Under the pieces are notes generated by a model. That model was not told the origin of the DNA, searched no databases, and worked only from the letters and a program-made list of their open reading frames with translations. 64,000 bases of DNA from Streptomyces sp. NBC_00376 (GTDB lineage Bacteria > Actinomycetota > Actinomycetes > Streptomycetales > Streptomycetaceae), in assembly GCF_036077095.1 (NCBI RefSeq), contig NZ_CP107960.1, positions 6,076,001-6,140,000 of the forward strand. The letters run 5' to 3'. This document shows, in pieces, positions 45,538 through 53,229 of this stretch. Numbering within the stretch: the first letter of the stretch is position 1; the number at the start of each line of letters is the position of its first letter. Made by a program: the position numbers and the translations under genes.

Positions 45538-45551
45538 TGAAACTTGTTCTA
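45538..45551. promoter_or_regulatory. Perfect KstR operator between kstR and the glycosyltransferase operon
   Basis: TGAAACTTGTTCTA fits all eight fixed bases of TNNAACNNGTTNNA. It lies 55 bases before the rightward glycosyltransferase start and 162 bases before the kstR start, so it could control both. Confidence 0.75.
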
Positions 45552-45605
45552 GATTAGCGTGAGCGGTTACGCTCCGGCGAACACGCAGGGAGAAGGGGGC
45601 CGAGT

Positions 45606-46937
45606 GTGACCGCTGAGGCCATAGAGTCGGGCCCCCGAACGGGCAGCGACACGTCCGGCACCGCCGACGACCGCCCGTTGCGCATCGCACTCCTCACCTA
45701 CAAGGGCAACCCCTTCTGCGGCGGCCAGGGCGTCTACGTACGCCACCTCGCCCGCGAGCTCGCCCGCCTCGGCCACAGCGTCGAGGTGATAGGCGCCCAG
45801 CCCTACCCGGTGCTCGACGAGGGCGTCCCGCTCACCGAACTGCCGAGCCTGGACCTCTACCGCCAGCCCGACCCGTTCCGCACCCCGAAGCGCGGCGAGT
45901 ACCGCGACTGGATCGACGCCGCCGAGGTCGCCACCATGTGGACCGGCGGCTTCCCGGAACCGCTCACCTTCAGCCTGCGAGCCCGGCGCCATCTCGCCGC
46001 CCGCCGCGGCGAGTTCGACGTCATCCACGACAACCAGACGCTCGGCTACGGGCTGCTCGCGGACCTCGGCGCCCCGCTCGTCACCACGATCCACCACCCC
46101 ATCACCGTCGACCGGCAGCTCGACCTGGACGCCGCCGACACCCGCCGCCGACGCGCCTCCGTACGCCGCTGGTACGGCTTCACCCGCATGCAGAAGCGGG
46201 TCGCCCGCCGGCTGCCCTCGGTGCTCACCGTCTCCGGCTCCTCCCAGCAGGAGATCGTCGACCACCTCGGGGTGCGCCCAGGCCGCATCCACGTCGTGCA
46301 CATCGGCGCGGACACCGACCTCTGGTCGCCGGACCCCTCGGTCGCCGAGGTGCCCGGCCGGATCGTCACCACCTCCAGCGCCGACGTCCCGCTCAAGGGC
46401 CTCGTCCACCTCGTCGAGGCGCTCGCCAAGCTCCGTACCGGGAACCCGAAGGCGCACCTCGTGGTCGTCGGCAAGCGGGCCGAGGACGGACCGGTCGCCC
46501 AGGCCATCGAGCGGCACGGACTCCAGGACGCCGTCGAGTTCGTCAAGGGCATCAGCGACGCCGAGCTCGTCGACCTGGTGCGCGGCGCCCAGATCGCCTG
46601 CGTCCCCTCGCTGTACGAAGGCTTCTCGCTGCCCGCCGCCGAGGCCATGGCCACCGGCACCCCGCTCGTCGCCACCACCGGCGGCGCGATCCCCGAGGTC
46701 GCGGGCCCGGACGGCGAGACCTGCCTGGCCGTCCCGCCCGCCGACGCCGGGGCGCTGGCCGACGCGCTCGCCCGGCTGCTCGGCGACCCGGAGCTGCGCA
46801 CCCGGCTCGGCGCCGCGGGCCGCGAGCGGGTGCTCTCCCGCTTCACCTGGAAGCAGGCCGCCATCGGAACCGCCGCCCTCTACCGCGAGGCGATCGCCGC
46901 CCGGTACGGAGCCACGCGCCCCGGCCGCCGTCGTTGA
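45606..46937 (+). CDS. Glycosyltransferase family 4 protein
   Basis: A 443-residue GT-B fold glycosyltransferase. TYKGNPFCGGQGVYVRHLARELARLGHSVEVIG is the N-terminal acceptor-side loop; the donor site is in VPLKGLVHLVEALAKL, VVGKRAEDGP and the E-x7-E stretch PSLYEGFSLPAAEAMATGTPLVATTGGAIPEV. It would use a nucleotide-sugar to glycosylate a cytoplasmic acceptor. GTG 45606 has GGAGAAGGGG upstream. It is the first gene of an operon with a methyltransferase and an alpha6-barrel protein; the KstR box 55 bases upstream suggests a link to sterol metabolism. Confidence 0.85.
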   Translation: MTAEAIESGPRTGSDTSGTADDRPLRIALLTYKGNPFCGGQGVYVRHLARELARLGHSVEVIGAQPYPVLDEGVPLTELPSLDLYRQPDPFRTPKRGEYRDWIDAAEVATMWTGGFPEPLTFSLRARRHLAARRGEFDVIHDNQTLGYGLLADLGAPLVTTIHHPITVDRQLDLDAADTRRRRASVRRWYGFTRMQKRVARRLPSVLTVSGSSQQEIVDHLGVRPGRIHVVHIGADTDLWSPDPSVAEVPGRIVTTSSADVPLKGLVHLVEALAKLRTGNPKAHLVVVGKRAEDGPVAQAIERHGLQDAVEFVKGISDAELVDLVRGAQIACVPSLYEGFSLPAAEAMATGTPLVATTGGAIPEVAGPDGETCLAVPPADAGALADALARLLGDPELRTRLGAAGRERVLSRFTWKQAAIGTAALYREAIAARYGATRPGRRR

Positions 46938-47000
46938 CACCGCCGACCGTTCCCGTCGTACCCGCCCCCGCCCTCCCCCCGACCGCGAAAGCAGGCATTC

Positions 47001-47759
47001 GTGCTGACCGTGGACTTCACCCGCTTCCCGCTCGCCGCAGGTGACCGAGTGCTCGACCTGGGCTGCGGCGCCGGACGTCACGCCTTCGAGTGCTACCGGC
47101 GCGGCGCCCAGGTCGTGGCCCTCGACCAGAACGGCGAGGAGATCCGCGAGGTCGCGAAGTGGTTCGCCGCGATGAAGGAGGCCGGCGAGGCCCCCGAGGG
47201 CGCCACCGCCACCGCGATGGAGGGCGACGCGCTCAACCTGCCGTTCCCCGACGAGTCCTTCGACGTCGTGATCATCTCCGAGGTCATGGAGCACATCCCC
47301 GACGACAAGGGCGTACTCGCCGAGATGGTCCGGGTCCTCAGGCCCGGCGGCCGGATCGCGATCACCGTGCCGCGCTACGGCCCCGAGAAGGTCTGCTGGA
47401 CGCTCTCCGACGCCTACCACGAGGTCGAGGGCGGCCACATCCGCATCTACAAGGCCGACGAACTGCTCGGCAAGATCCGCGGAGCCGGCCTCAAGCCGTA
47501 CGGCACCCACCACGCCCACGCCCTGCACTCGCCGTACTGGTGGCTCAAGTGCGCCTTCGGCGTGGACAACGACAAAGCGCTGCCGGTCCGCGCGTACCAC
47601 AAGCTGCTGGTCTGGGACATCATGAAGAAGCCCATGGCCACCCGGGTCGCCGAGCAGCTGCTCAACCCGGTCGTCGGCAAGAGCTTCGTGGCGTACGCGA
47701 CCAAGCCGCACCTGCCCGTGGCCGCCGCAGCCGAGGACCTCACCAAGGCCGAGGCGTGA
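47001..47759 (+). CDS. Class I SAM-dependent methyltransferase
   Basis: A 252-residue methyltransferase. Motif I VLDLGCGAGRHAFE, acidic residue in VVALDQNGEE, EGDALNLPFPDESFDVVIISEVMEHIPDDKG and LRPGGRIAITVPR are the SAM-binding motifs. The C-terminal half (KCAFGVDNDKALPVRAYHKLLVWDIMKKPMATRVAEQLLNPVVGKSF) is family-specific and presumably binds the acceptor. GTG start 63 bases after the glycosyltransferase; its stop overlaps the next start (GTGA). Substrate unknown; a glycosylated lipid is plausible from context. Confidence 0.85.
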   Translation: MLTVDFTRFPLAAGDRVLDLGCGAGRHAFECYRRGAQVVALDQNGEEIREVAKWFAAMKEAGEAPEGATATAMEGDALNLPFPDESFDVVIISEVMEHIPDDKGVLAEMVRVLRPGGRIAITVPRYGPEKVCWTLSDAYHEVEGGHIRIYKADELLGKIRGAGLKPYGTHHAHALHSPYWWLKCAFGVDNDKALPVRAYHKLLVWDIMKKPMATRVAEQLLNPVVGKSFVAYATKPHLPVAAAAEDLTKAEA

Positions 47760-48829
47760 CCGTTCCCGAGCAGACCGAGCACCTCGTACTGCCCGGGGTC
47801 CTCACCGCCGAGCAGGCCGCCGAGACCGTCGCGGCCCTCCTCGCCGTGCAGCGCGAGGACGGCGCCCTGCCCTGGTTCCGCGGCCACCACCTCGACCCGT
47901 GGGACCACACCGAGGCCGCCATGGCCCTCGACGTGGCGGGCGAACACGCCGCCGCGGAGCGCGCGTACGACTGGCTGGCCCGGCACCAGAACGAGGACGG
48001 CTCCTGGTACGCCGCGTACCACGACGGCGACCCGGACCGACCGACCGACCGCTCGCTGGAGACCAACTTCTGCGCGTACGTGGCCGTCGGCGTCTGGCAC
48101 CACTACCTCGCCACCGGTGACGACGCGTTCGTCGACCGGATGTGGCCGACCGTCTACGCCGCCGTCGAGTTCGTCCTGCGGCTCCAGCAGCCCGGCGGCC
48201 AGATCGGCTGGAAGCGCGAGGCCGACGGAACCCCCGTCGACGACGCGCTGCTGACCGGCTGCTCCTCCATCCACCAGGCGCTGCGCTGCGCGCTCGCCAT
48301 CGCCGAACGGCGCGAGGAGCCGCAGCCCGACTGGGAGTTGGCGACCGGAGCGCTGAGCCATGCGATCCGCAACCACCCGGAACGCTTCCTGGACAAGAGC
48401 CACTACTCGATGGACTGGTACTACCCGGTCCTCGGCGGCGCGCTCACCGGGGCGGCCGCCAAGGAGCGCATCGAGGAGAGCTGGGACCGCTTCGTCGTCC
48501 CCGGCCTCGGGGTGCGCTGCGTGCTGCCCAACCCCTGGGTGACCGGCGGCGAGAGCTGTGAACTCGCCCTGGCGCTCTGGGTGATGGGCGAGTCCGACCG
48601 GGCGCTGGAGATCCTCCAGTCCATCCAGCACCTGCGCGCCGAGGGCGGCATGTACTGGACCGGTTACGTCTTCGAGGGCGACCGGGACTTCTGGCCCCAG
48701 GAGCTCACCACCTGGACGGCCGGATCGCTGCTGCTCGCCGTCGCCGCGCTCGGCGGGGACGAGGCGACCGCGGAGGTCTTCGGCGGCGCACACCTGCCGC
48801 GCGGACTGGAGCCGGACTGCTGCCGTTAG
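47756..48829 (+). CDS. Alpha6-barrel protein annotated as prenyltransferase, function unclear
   Basis: A 357-residue cytoplasmic protein with repeated helical motifs: QREDGALPWFRGHHLDPWDHTEAAMAL, WLARHQNEDGSWYAAYHDGD, VEFVLRLQQPGGQIGWKREADG and EGGMYWTGYVFEGDRDFWPQE. These resemble both squalene-cyclase-type repeats and (alpha/alpha)6 glycosidases; acidic pairs such as WDHTEA and EGDRDFWP could be catalytic. There is no DDxxD prenyl-diphosphate motif, so the usual name prenyltransferase is doubtful. GTG 47756 overlaps the methyltransferase stop. A hairpin follows at 48857. Confidence 0.75.
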   Translation: MTVPEQTEHLVLPGVLTAEQAAETVAALLAVQREDGALPWFRGHHLDPWDHTEAAMALDVAGEHAAAERAYDWLARHQNEDGSWYAAYHDGDPDRPTDRSLETNFCAYVAVGVWHHYLATGDDAFVDRMWPTVYAAVEFVLRLQQPGGQIGWKREADGTPVDDALLTGCSSIHQALRCALAIAERREEPQPDWELATGALSHAIRNHPERFLDKSHYSMDWYYPVLGGALTGAAAKERIEESWDRFVVPGLGVRCVLPNPWVTGGESCELALALWVMGESDRALEILQSIQHLRAEGGMYWTGYVFEGDRDFWPQELTTWTAGSLLLAVAALGGDEATAEVFGGAHLPRGLEPDCCR

Positions 48830-48856
48830 GTCCTGTCCGGGGACGGATCGGGACCC

Positions 48857-48886
48857 GGACGGCGTTGCCCGAGTGGCACGCCGTCC
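48857..48886 (+). terminator. Hairpin after the glycosyltransferase operon
   Basis: Arms GGACGGCGT (48857-48865) and ACGCCGTCC (48878-48886) pair perfectly, with a further short GCC/GGC pairing inside the loop. It starts 28 bases after the last stop of the operon. Confidence 0.6.
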
Positions 48887-48972
48887 AGGGCCGGGCGAAC
48901 CTTACCGAGAGTGGCTAATTTCGTCACTCACCGTAGAGATCGCCCTGATGTGCCCGGCCAGGGAGGCCCGCT

Positions 48973-49539
48973 GTGCCCAGTTCCGCCGTGACCGGTTCCG
49001 CACCGTTGCGCCGTCTCGTCGTCCCGCCGCTGCTGTGCTGCGCCCTGGTCGTGGGCGCAGCAGGGTGCGGTGGCGGCGACAGCAACAGCGCGAGCAGTTC
49101 CGCGTCCCCGAGCGGCACGTCGTCGGCCCAGGCGCAGAAGTTCGCCAAGGCGCGGTTCGTCGCCAACGCAGGGCTCGCGGCCGGTGCGACGTACCAGTGG
49201 ATCGTGAAGCCGTACCGGGCGGGCAAGTTCAAGAAGGGCGCGGACGGGCGGACGCTCGCCCTGGTCAAGGCCGGGCTCGCGGGCAGCTTCACCTACAACC
49301 GGCTGAAGGCGGCGGTGGCCAACGCCAAGGGCGATCCGCTGCTGTCCAAGGCGGTCGCGCCGCTGACGGCGGGCATCGAATCGCTCAAGGGGCTCGGCGA
49401 GAAGCTCCGCAAGGGCGAGGCGGGCGCGGGTGACATCGGCGCCTTCGAGGGCGTGATCAACAGCATCAAATCGGCCGGCAGCAGCGCGGGCGCCGAGGTG
49501 AAGGACAAGGTGCCAAGCGCCTCGCAGCTCGGCGGGTAA
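48973..49539 (+). CDS. Putative lipoprotein, unknown function
   Basis: A 188-residue exported protein. The signal ends at a lipobox-like VVGAAGC (Cys about 32), then a Gly/Ser-rich spacer (GGGDSNSASSSASPSGTSS) and a helical domain of about 130 residues with KFAKARFVANAGLAAGATYQWIVKPYRAGKF. I do not recognise the domain. GTG start with GGGAGG about 8 bases upstream. It should sit on the outer face of the membrane. Confidence 0.7.
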   Translation: MPSSAVTGSAPLRRLVVPPLLCCALVVGAAGCGGGDSNSASSSASPSGTSSAQAQKFAKARFVANAGLAAGATYQWIVKPYRAGKFKKGADGRTLALVKAGLAGSFTYNRLKAAVANAKGDPLLSKAVAPLTAGIESLKGLGEKLRKGEAGAGDIGAFEGVINSIKSAGSSAGAEVKDKVPSASQLGG

Positions 49540-49566
49540 TCGGTGGGGTTCGGCCCGTGACCGAAC

Positions 49567-49572
49567 TAGGGT
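49567..49572 (+). promoter_or_regulatory. TAGGGT -10 element, candidate leaderless promoter
   Basis: TAGGGT ends 7 bases before the ATG at 49580 and no SD is present, so the transcript probably begins at the start codon. No clear -35 is seen. Confidence 0.45.
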
Positions 49573-49579
49573 GCGTGGC

Positions 49580-50356
49580 ATGAGCCGACTCACGCACGAC
49601 CAGTACTGTGACGAAATCATCGCCCGCACCGACGCGTTGAGAGCCACGATCCGTGGCGCGGACCTCGGTGCCACCGTCCCGACCTGCCCGGACTGGACCC
49701 TGCGCGAGCTCGTTCTCCACGTCGGCCGGGCCCATCGCTGGGTCGGCGAGATCGTACGCACCCGGGCCACCGAGGTGGTCCCGCCGGAGCGGGTACCGGA
49801 CTCCGCCCCCGGGAGCGACGACCCCGCCGCGCTCGACGCCTGGCTGGCGGAGGGCGCGGCCGGAACCGTCGAGGAGCTGCGGGCCGCGGGCCCGGAACAG
49901 AAGGTGTGGTCCTGGGGCTGGGAGGGGAGCACCGGCTTCTGGGCACGCCGGATGGCGCACGAGACGATCGTCCACCACGCCGACGCGGCGCTCACCGCGC
50001 GGACCGGGTACGAGGTGGCGCCGGAGCTGGCCGCCGACACGATCGAGGAGTGGCTGGAGATCGTCGCCTTCGTGCGGGCCGCGGGCGACAGGGAGGCCGC
50101 CGAGCTGACCGGGGCCGGGCGCTCCATCCATCTGCACGCCACGGACGTGCCCGGCGCCGAATGGCTGATCGAGTTCGGCGAGGACGGCTTCGCCTGGCGC
50201 CGCGCCCACGAGAAGGCCACCGTCGCGCTGCGCGGCCCGCTCACCGACGTCATGCTGGTCTTCAACCGGCGCCTGGCGCCGGACAGCGACCGGGTCGAGG
50301 TGCTCGGTGACGCGGAGCTGCTGGACTTCTGGCTGGAGCGCGCCGCGTTCGGCTGA
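49580..50356 (+). CDS. TIGR03083/maleylpyruvate-isomerase-like family protein
   Basis: A 258-residue member of the DinB/MDMPI-like group. TVPTCPDWTLRELVLHVGRAHRWVGEIVR at residues 33-62 is the N-terminal helix-bundle motif with the metal-binding His; WARRMAHETIVHHADAALTARTG carries the other two His residues. Mycothiol-dependent isomerases and related enzymes belong here; the reaction of this one is not known. ATG 49580 was chosen over GTG 49571 because of the TAGGGT element just upstream. Confidence 0.8.
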   Translation: MSRLTHDQYCDEIIARTDALRATIRGADLGATVPTCPDWTLRELVLHVGRAHRWVGEIVRTRATEVVPPERVPDSAPGSDDPAALDAWLAEGAAGTVEELRAAGPEQKVWSWGWEGSTGFWARRMAHETIVHHADAALTARTGYEVAPELAADTIEEWLEIVAFVRAAGDREAAELTGAGRSIHLHATDVPGAEWLIEFGEDGFAWRRAHEKATVALRGPLTDVMLVFNRRLAPDSDRVEVLGDAELLDFWLERAAFG

Positions 50357-50449
50357 GCGGTCACCCGGTGCCGCTGTGCGGGCCGGGCCGGGCTGAGCGA
50401 AGCTGGATGGGAGAGCCCGTAAGTGTCCGGCGGCCCCGTGGAGGTGCCG

Positions 50450-51538
50450 ATGGAGCCCGTCCGCGCCCTGAAACGGATCGCCTTCCTGCTCGAACGCGGC
50501 AGGGCCGACACCTACCGTGTGCGGGCGTTCCGCGCTGCCGCCGACGCGGTGGCCGCGATGCCGGACGGCGAGGCGGGCCGGTGTGCGGCGGCCGGTTCGC
50601 TGGAGGCGGTCAAGGGCATCGGCCCGAAGACCGCGCAGGTGATCCGGGAGGCGGTGGCCGGGGACGTACCCGGCTATCTGGAACGGCTGGAGGCGGAGGC
50701 GGAGGCGGAGGCCACGGCCCGGCCCGCCGAGGGCGGCGAGGAGCTCCTCGCCCTCCAGCGCGGCGACTGCCATCTGCACTCCGACTGGTCGGACGGCGGC
50801 AGCCCGATCGAGGAGATGGGCCGCACCGCGGCGGAGCTGGGCCACGAGTGGGCGGCCCTCACCGACCACTCGCCCCGGCTGACCGTGGCGAACGGACTCT
50901 CCCCGGACCGGCTGCGCCGCCAGCTGGACGCGGTCGCCGAGCTCAACGCGCGGTGGGCGCCGTTCCGGCTGCTCACCGGCATCGAGTGCGACATCCTCCC
51001 CGACGGCTCACTCGACCAGGAGGACGAGCTGCTGGAGCGGCTGGACGTCGTGGTGGTCTCCGCCCACTCCAAGCTCCGGATGGACCCGGCAGCGATGACC
51101 AGGCGCCTGATCGCGGCCGTCCGCCACCCGCGGGCGGACATCCTCGGGCACTGCACGGGGCGGCTGGTCGCGGACCGGAAACGCCCGGAGTCCCGGTTCG
51201 ACGCGGACGCGGTCTTCGCCGCATGCGCGGAGGCCGGCACCGCGGTGGAGATCAACAGCCGGCCGGAACGGCTCGACCCGCCCCGCAGGCTGCTGAGCCG
51301 CGCAGTCGCTGCGGGCACCCTCTTCGCCATCGACACCGACGCCCACGCGCCCGGACAGCTGGACTGGCAGATCCACGGCTGCGCCCGGGCCGAGGAGTGC
51401 CTGGTCCCGGCGGAACGCGTCGTCACCACCTGGCCGGCCGGTGAACTCCTGGCCTGGTCACGCGGGGGCACGATCCCGGAGCGGGCCCGCTCCGGGGCGG
51501 ACGGGGCCATCGGCGCAGCCCCGGGACAGGAGCGGTGA
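50450..51538 (+). CDS. HhH-PHP domain phosphoesterase (PolX-like without polymerase core)
   Basis: A 362-residue protein. The N-terminal 85 residues or so are helix-hairpin-helix-like (LKRIAFLLERGRADTYRVRAFRAAADAV, AVKGIGPKTAQVI), as at the start of PolX DNA polymerases. Residues about 105-340 are a PHP domain with metal ligands in GDCHLHSDWSDG, LTDHSPRL, TGIECDILPDG, VVSAHSK, GHCTG, EINSR and DTDAHAP. The polymerase palm, fingers and thumb are absent. It may cut or trim DNA or a small phosphate. A strong GTGGAGGTG precedes ATG 50450, so the upstream GTG 50423 was not used. Confidence 0.82.
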   Translation: MEPVRALKRIAFLLERGRADTYRVRAFRAAADAVAAMPDGEAGRCAAAGSLEAVKGIGPKTAQVIREAVAGDVPGYLERLEAEAEAEATARPAEGGEELLALQRGDCHLHSDWSDGGSPIEEMGRTAAELGHEWAALTDHSPRLTVANGLSPDRLRRQLDAVAELNARWAPFRLLTGIECDILPDGSLDQEDELLERLDVVVVSAHSKLRMDPAAMTRRLIAAVRHPRADILGHCTGRLVADRKRPESRFDADAVFAACAEAGTAVEINSRPERLDPPRRLLSRAVAAGTLFAIDTDAHAPGQLDWQIHGCARAEECLVPAERVVTTWPAGELLAWSRGGTIPERARSGADGAIGAAPGQER

Positions 51539-51542
51539 AGCC

Positions 51543-52109
51543 ATGACGGCCACAAGCGTGCGAGGCATCGACCACATCGGGGTGACGGTCCCCGACCTGG
51601 AGACCGCAACCCTCTTCCTCACCAGGGCCTTCGGCGCCGAGGTGCTCTACGACACCCTGCGCCGCCAGGACGGCCCGAACGGCGGCCCGGACGTCGAGCG
51701 TCGGCTCGGCGTACCGGCGGGCACCCAGCAACTGGCGGTCAGGATGCTGGCCCTCCCCGGCGGCGGTCCGGGCATCGAGCTCTGCGAGTTCGAGGGCCCC
51801 CGTCGCGAACCCCCGGCGCGGCCCTGCGACTTCGGCTGGCAGCACGTGGCGCTGTACGCCGACGACCTGGACGCGGCCGTCCGGGACTGCGTGGCCGCGG
51901 GCGCCTCGCTGCTCGCCGGACCGCAGCCGCTGCCGGGCCCCGAGGCGGGGGAGCACAACCGGTTCGCGTATCTGCGCACCCCGTGGGGCAGCACTCTGCA
52001 ACTCCTGACCTACCCCGACCCCCAGCCCTGGGAGCGCACCGCGACACGACGGAGCGGACGCCCGGCCGCCACCTGGCCGACCGATCCGGCCCGCCCAGGC
52101 CCTAGTTGA
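51543..52109 (+). CDS. VOC family (glyoxalase/epimerase-like) protein
   Basis: A 188-residue vicinal-oxygen-chelate protein with two beta-alpha-beta modules: IDHIGVTVPDLETATLFLTRAFGAE (first His ligand) and WQHVALYADDLDAAVRDCVAAGASLLAG (second His), plus a Glu in GIELCEFEG and a late strand FAYLRTPWGSTLQLLTYPD. Methylmalonyl-CoA epimerases and glyoxalases share this layout; the reaction is not predictable. ATG 51543, with AGGAG upstream, is 4 bases after the PHP gene. Its last 8 bases overlap the convergent F420 oxidoreductase gene. Confidence 0.78.
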   Translation: MTATSVRGIDHIGVTVPDLETATLFLTRAFGAEVLYDTLRRQDGPNGGPDVERRLGVPAGTQQLAVRMLALPGGGPGIELCEFEGPRREPPARPCDFGWQHVALYADDLDAAVRDCVAAGASLLAGPQPLPGPEAGEHNRFAYLRTPWGSTLQLLTYPDPQPWERTATRRSGRPAATWPTDPARPGPS

Positions 52110-53109
52110 GCTCCGCGAGCACCCGCAGTGTGTGCGGGTCCGGTGCCGTCACCAGGAGATCGGTGACCGGTCCCTTGCGCCACAACTCCAGCCGCTCCGC
52201 GATCCGTTCACGTGGCCCGACGAGCGAGATCTCGTCCGCGAAGGCGTCCGGTACCGCCAGTACCGCCTCCTGCTTGCGCCCTTCGAGGAACAGTTGCTGG
52301 ATCCGCCGCGCCTCCTCCTCGAACCCCATCCGCGCCATCAGATCGGCATGGAAGTTACGGGCCGCGTGGCCCATCCCCCCGATGTAGAAGCCGAGCATCG
52401 CCTTCACCGGCAGCAGCCCCTCGGCGACATCGTCACAGACCCGGGCCCGCGCCATCGGCGCGATCATGAACCCCTCGGGCAGGTCCGTGAGCGAGGCCTC
52501 GTACACATCGGTGCGCATCGGCGACCAGTACAGCGGCAGCCAGCCGTCGGCGATCCTTGTCGTCTGCGCGATGTTCCTCGGCCCCTCCGCCCCGAGCAGC
52601 ACGGGCAGCCCCGGCCGCAGCGGATGGGTGATCGGCTTCAGCGGCTTGCCCAGACCGGTGGCGTCCGGACCGTTGTACGGGTGGGAGTGGAACCGGCCGT
52701 CCAGCTCGACGGGGGCCTCGCGGGCCAGGACCTGGCGGATGACGTCGACGTACTCCCGGGTCGCGGTCAGCGGGCTCTTCGGGAACGGCCGCCCGTACCA
52801 GCCCTCCACCACCTGCGGCCCGGACAGCCCGAGGCCGAGTATCATCCGGCCGCCGGAGAGATGGTCGAGGGTGAGGGCGTGCATGGCGGTCGCGGTCGGG
52901 GTGCGCGCCGCCATCTGCGCGATGCCGGTGCCCAGCCGGATCCGGGAGGTGTGGGCGGCGATCCAGGTCAGCGGGGTGAAGGCGTCCGAGCCCCAGGCCT
53001 CCGCCGTCCACACCGACGCGTACCCCAGCGCCTCGGCCTCCCCGGCCAGCTCCAGATGGGCGGGGTTCGGGCCGCGGCCCCAGTATCCGAGCGCCAGTCC
53101 GAGCCGCAT
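52102..53109 (-). CDS. LLM-class F420-dependent oxidoreductase (Rv3520c-like)
   Basis: A 335-residue TIM-barrel flavin/F420 enzyme. LGYWGRGPNPAHLELAGEAEALGYASVWTAEAWGSDAFTPLTWIAAHTSRIRLGTGI and LTLDHLSGGRMILGLGLSGPQVVEGWYGRPFPKSPL match the luciferase-like monooxygenase fold. The GYWGRGP start is, as I recall, typical of the Rv3520c family, linked to cholesterol degradation in mycobacteria. It uses F420H2 to reduce, or F420 to oxidise, an unknown substrate. The exact palindrome TCTGAC-N5-GTCAGA at 53130 ties it to the ALDH and FadE34 promoters. Confidence 0.8.
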   Translation of the reverse strand: MRLGLALGYWGRGPNPAHLELAGEAEALGYASVWTAEAWGSDAFTPLTWIAAHTSRIRLGTGIAQMAARTPTATAMHALTLDHLSGGRMILGLGLSGPQVVEGWYGRPFPKSPLTATREYVDVIRQVLAREAPVELDGRFHSHPYNGPDATGLGKPLKPITHPLRPGLPVLLGAEGPRNIAQTTRIADGWLPLYWSPMRTDVYEASLTDLPEGFMIAPMARARVCDDVAEGLLPVKAMLGFYIGGMGHAARNFHADLMARMGFEEEARRIQQLFLEGRKQEAVLAVPDAFADEISLVGPRERIAERLELWRKGPVTDLLVTAPDPHTLRVLAELN

Positions 53110-53129
53110 GTCCGCCGCCTCCCAGTAGT

Positions 53130-53146
53130 TCTGACGATGCGTCAGA
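53130..53146. promoter_or_regulatory. Palindromic operator TCTGAC-GATGC-GTCAGA
   Basis: An exact copy of the 6+5+6 palindrome, located 20 bases upstream of the F420 oxidoreductase start. The arms extend by one more base pair (TCTGACG and CGTCAGA). No KstR-like box accompanies it here. Confidence 0.6.
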
Positions 53147-53165
53147 GAATGAGGTACGGACGGAG

Positions 53166-53216
53166 GGTACGGCAGCGGCCCCCCGCCCGGAAGGGGCGGA
53201 GGGCCGCTGTCGTACC
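53166..53216 (-). terminator. Terminator after the four-TM membrane protein gene
   Basis: A 16-bp stem (53166-53181 with 53201-53216, one G-U type mismatch) encloses a second GC-rich hairpin. It starts 13 bases past the stop of the leftward gene ending at 53230 and separates it from the operator of the oxidoreductase gene. Confidence 0.7.
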
Positions 53217-53229
53217 GCGTGTGGTGGGC

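Noticed and set aside
47756..48829. Terpene biosynthesis cluster from the two proteins named prenyltransferase
   Set aside because: Neither protein has prenyl-diphosphate motifs, one is extracellular, and no terpene synthase or isoprenoid gene is adjacent.
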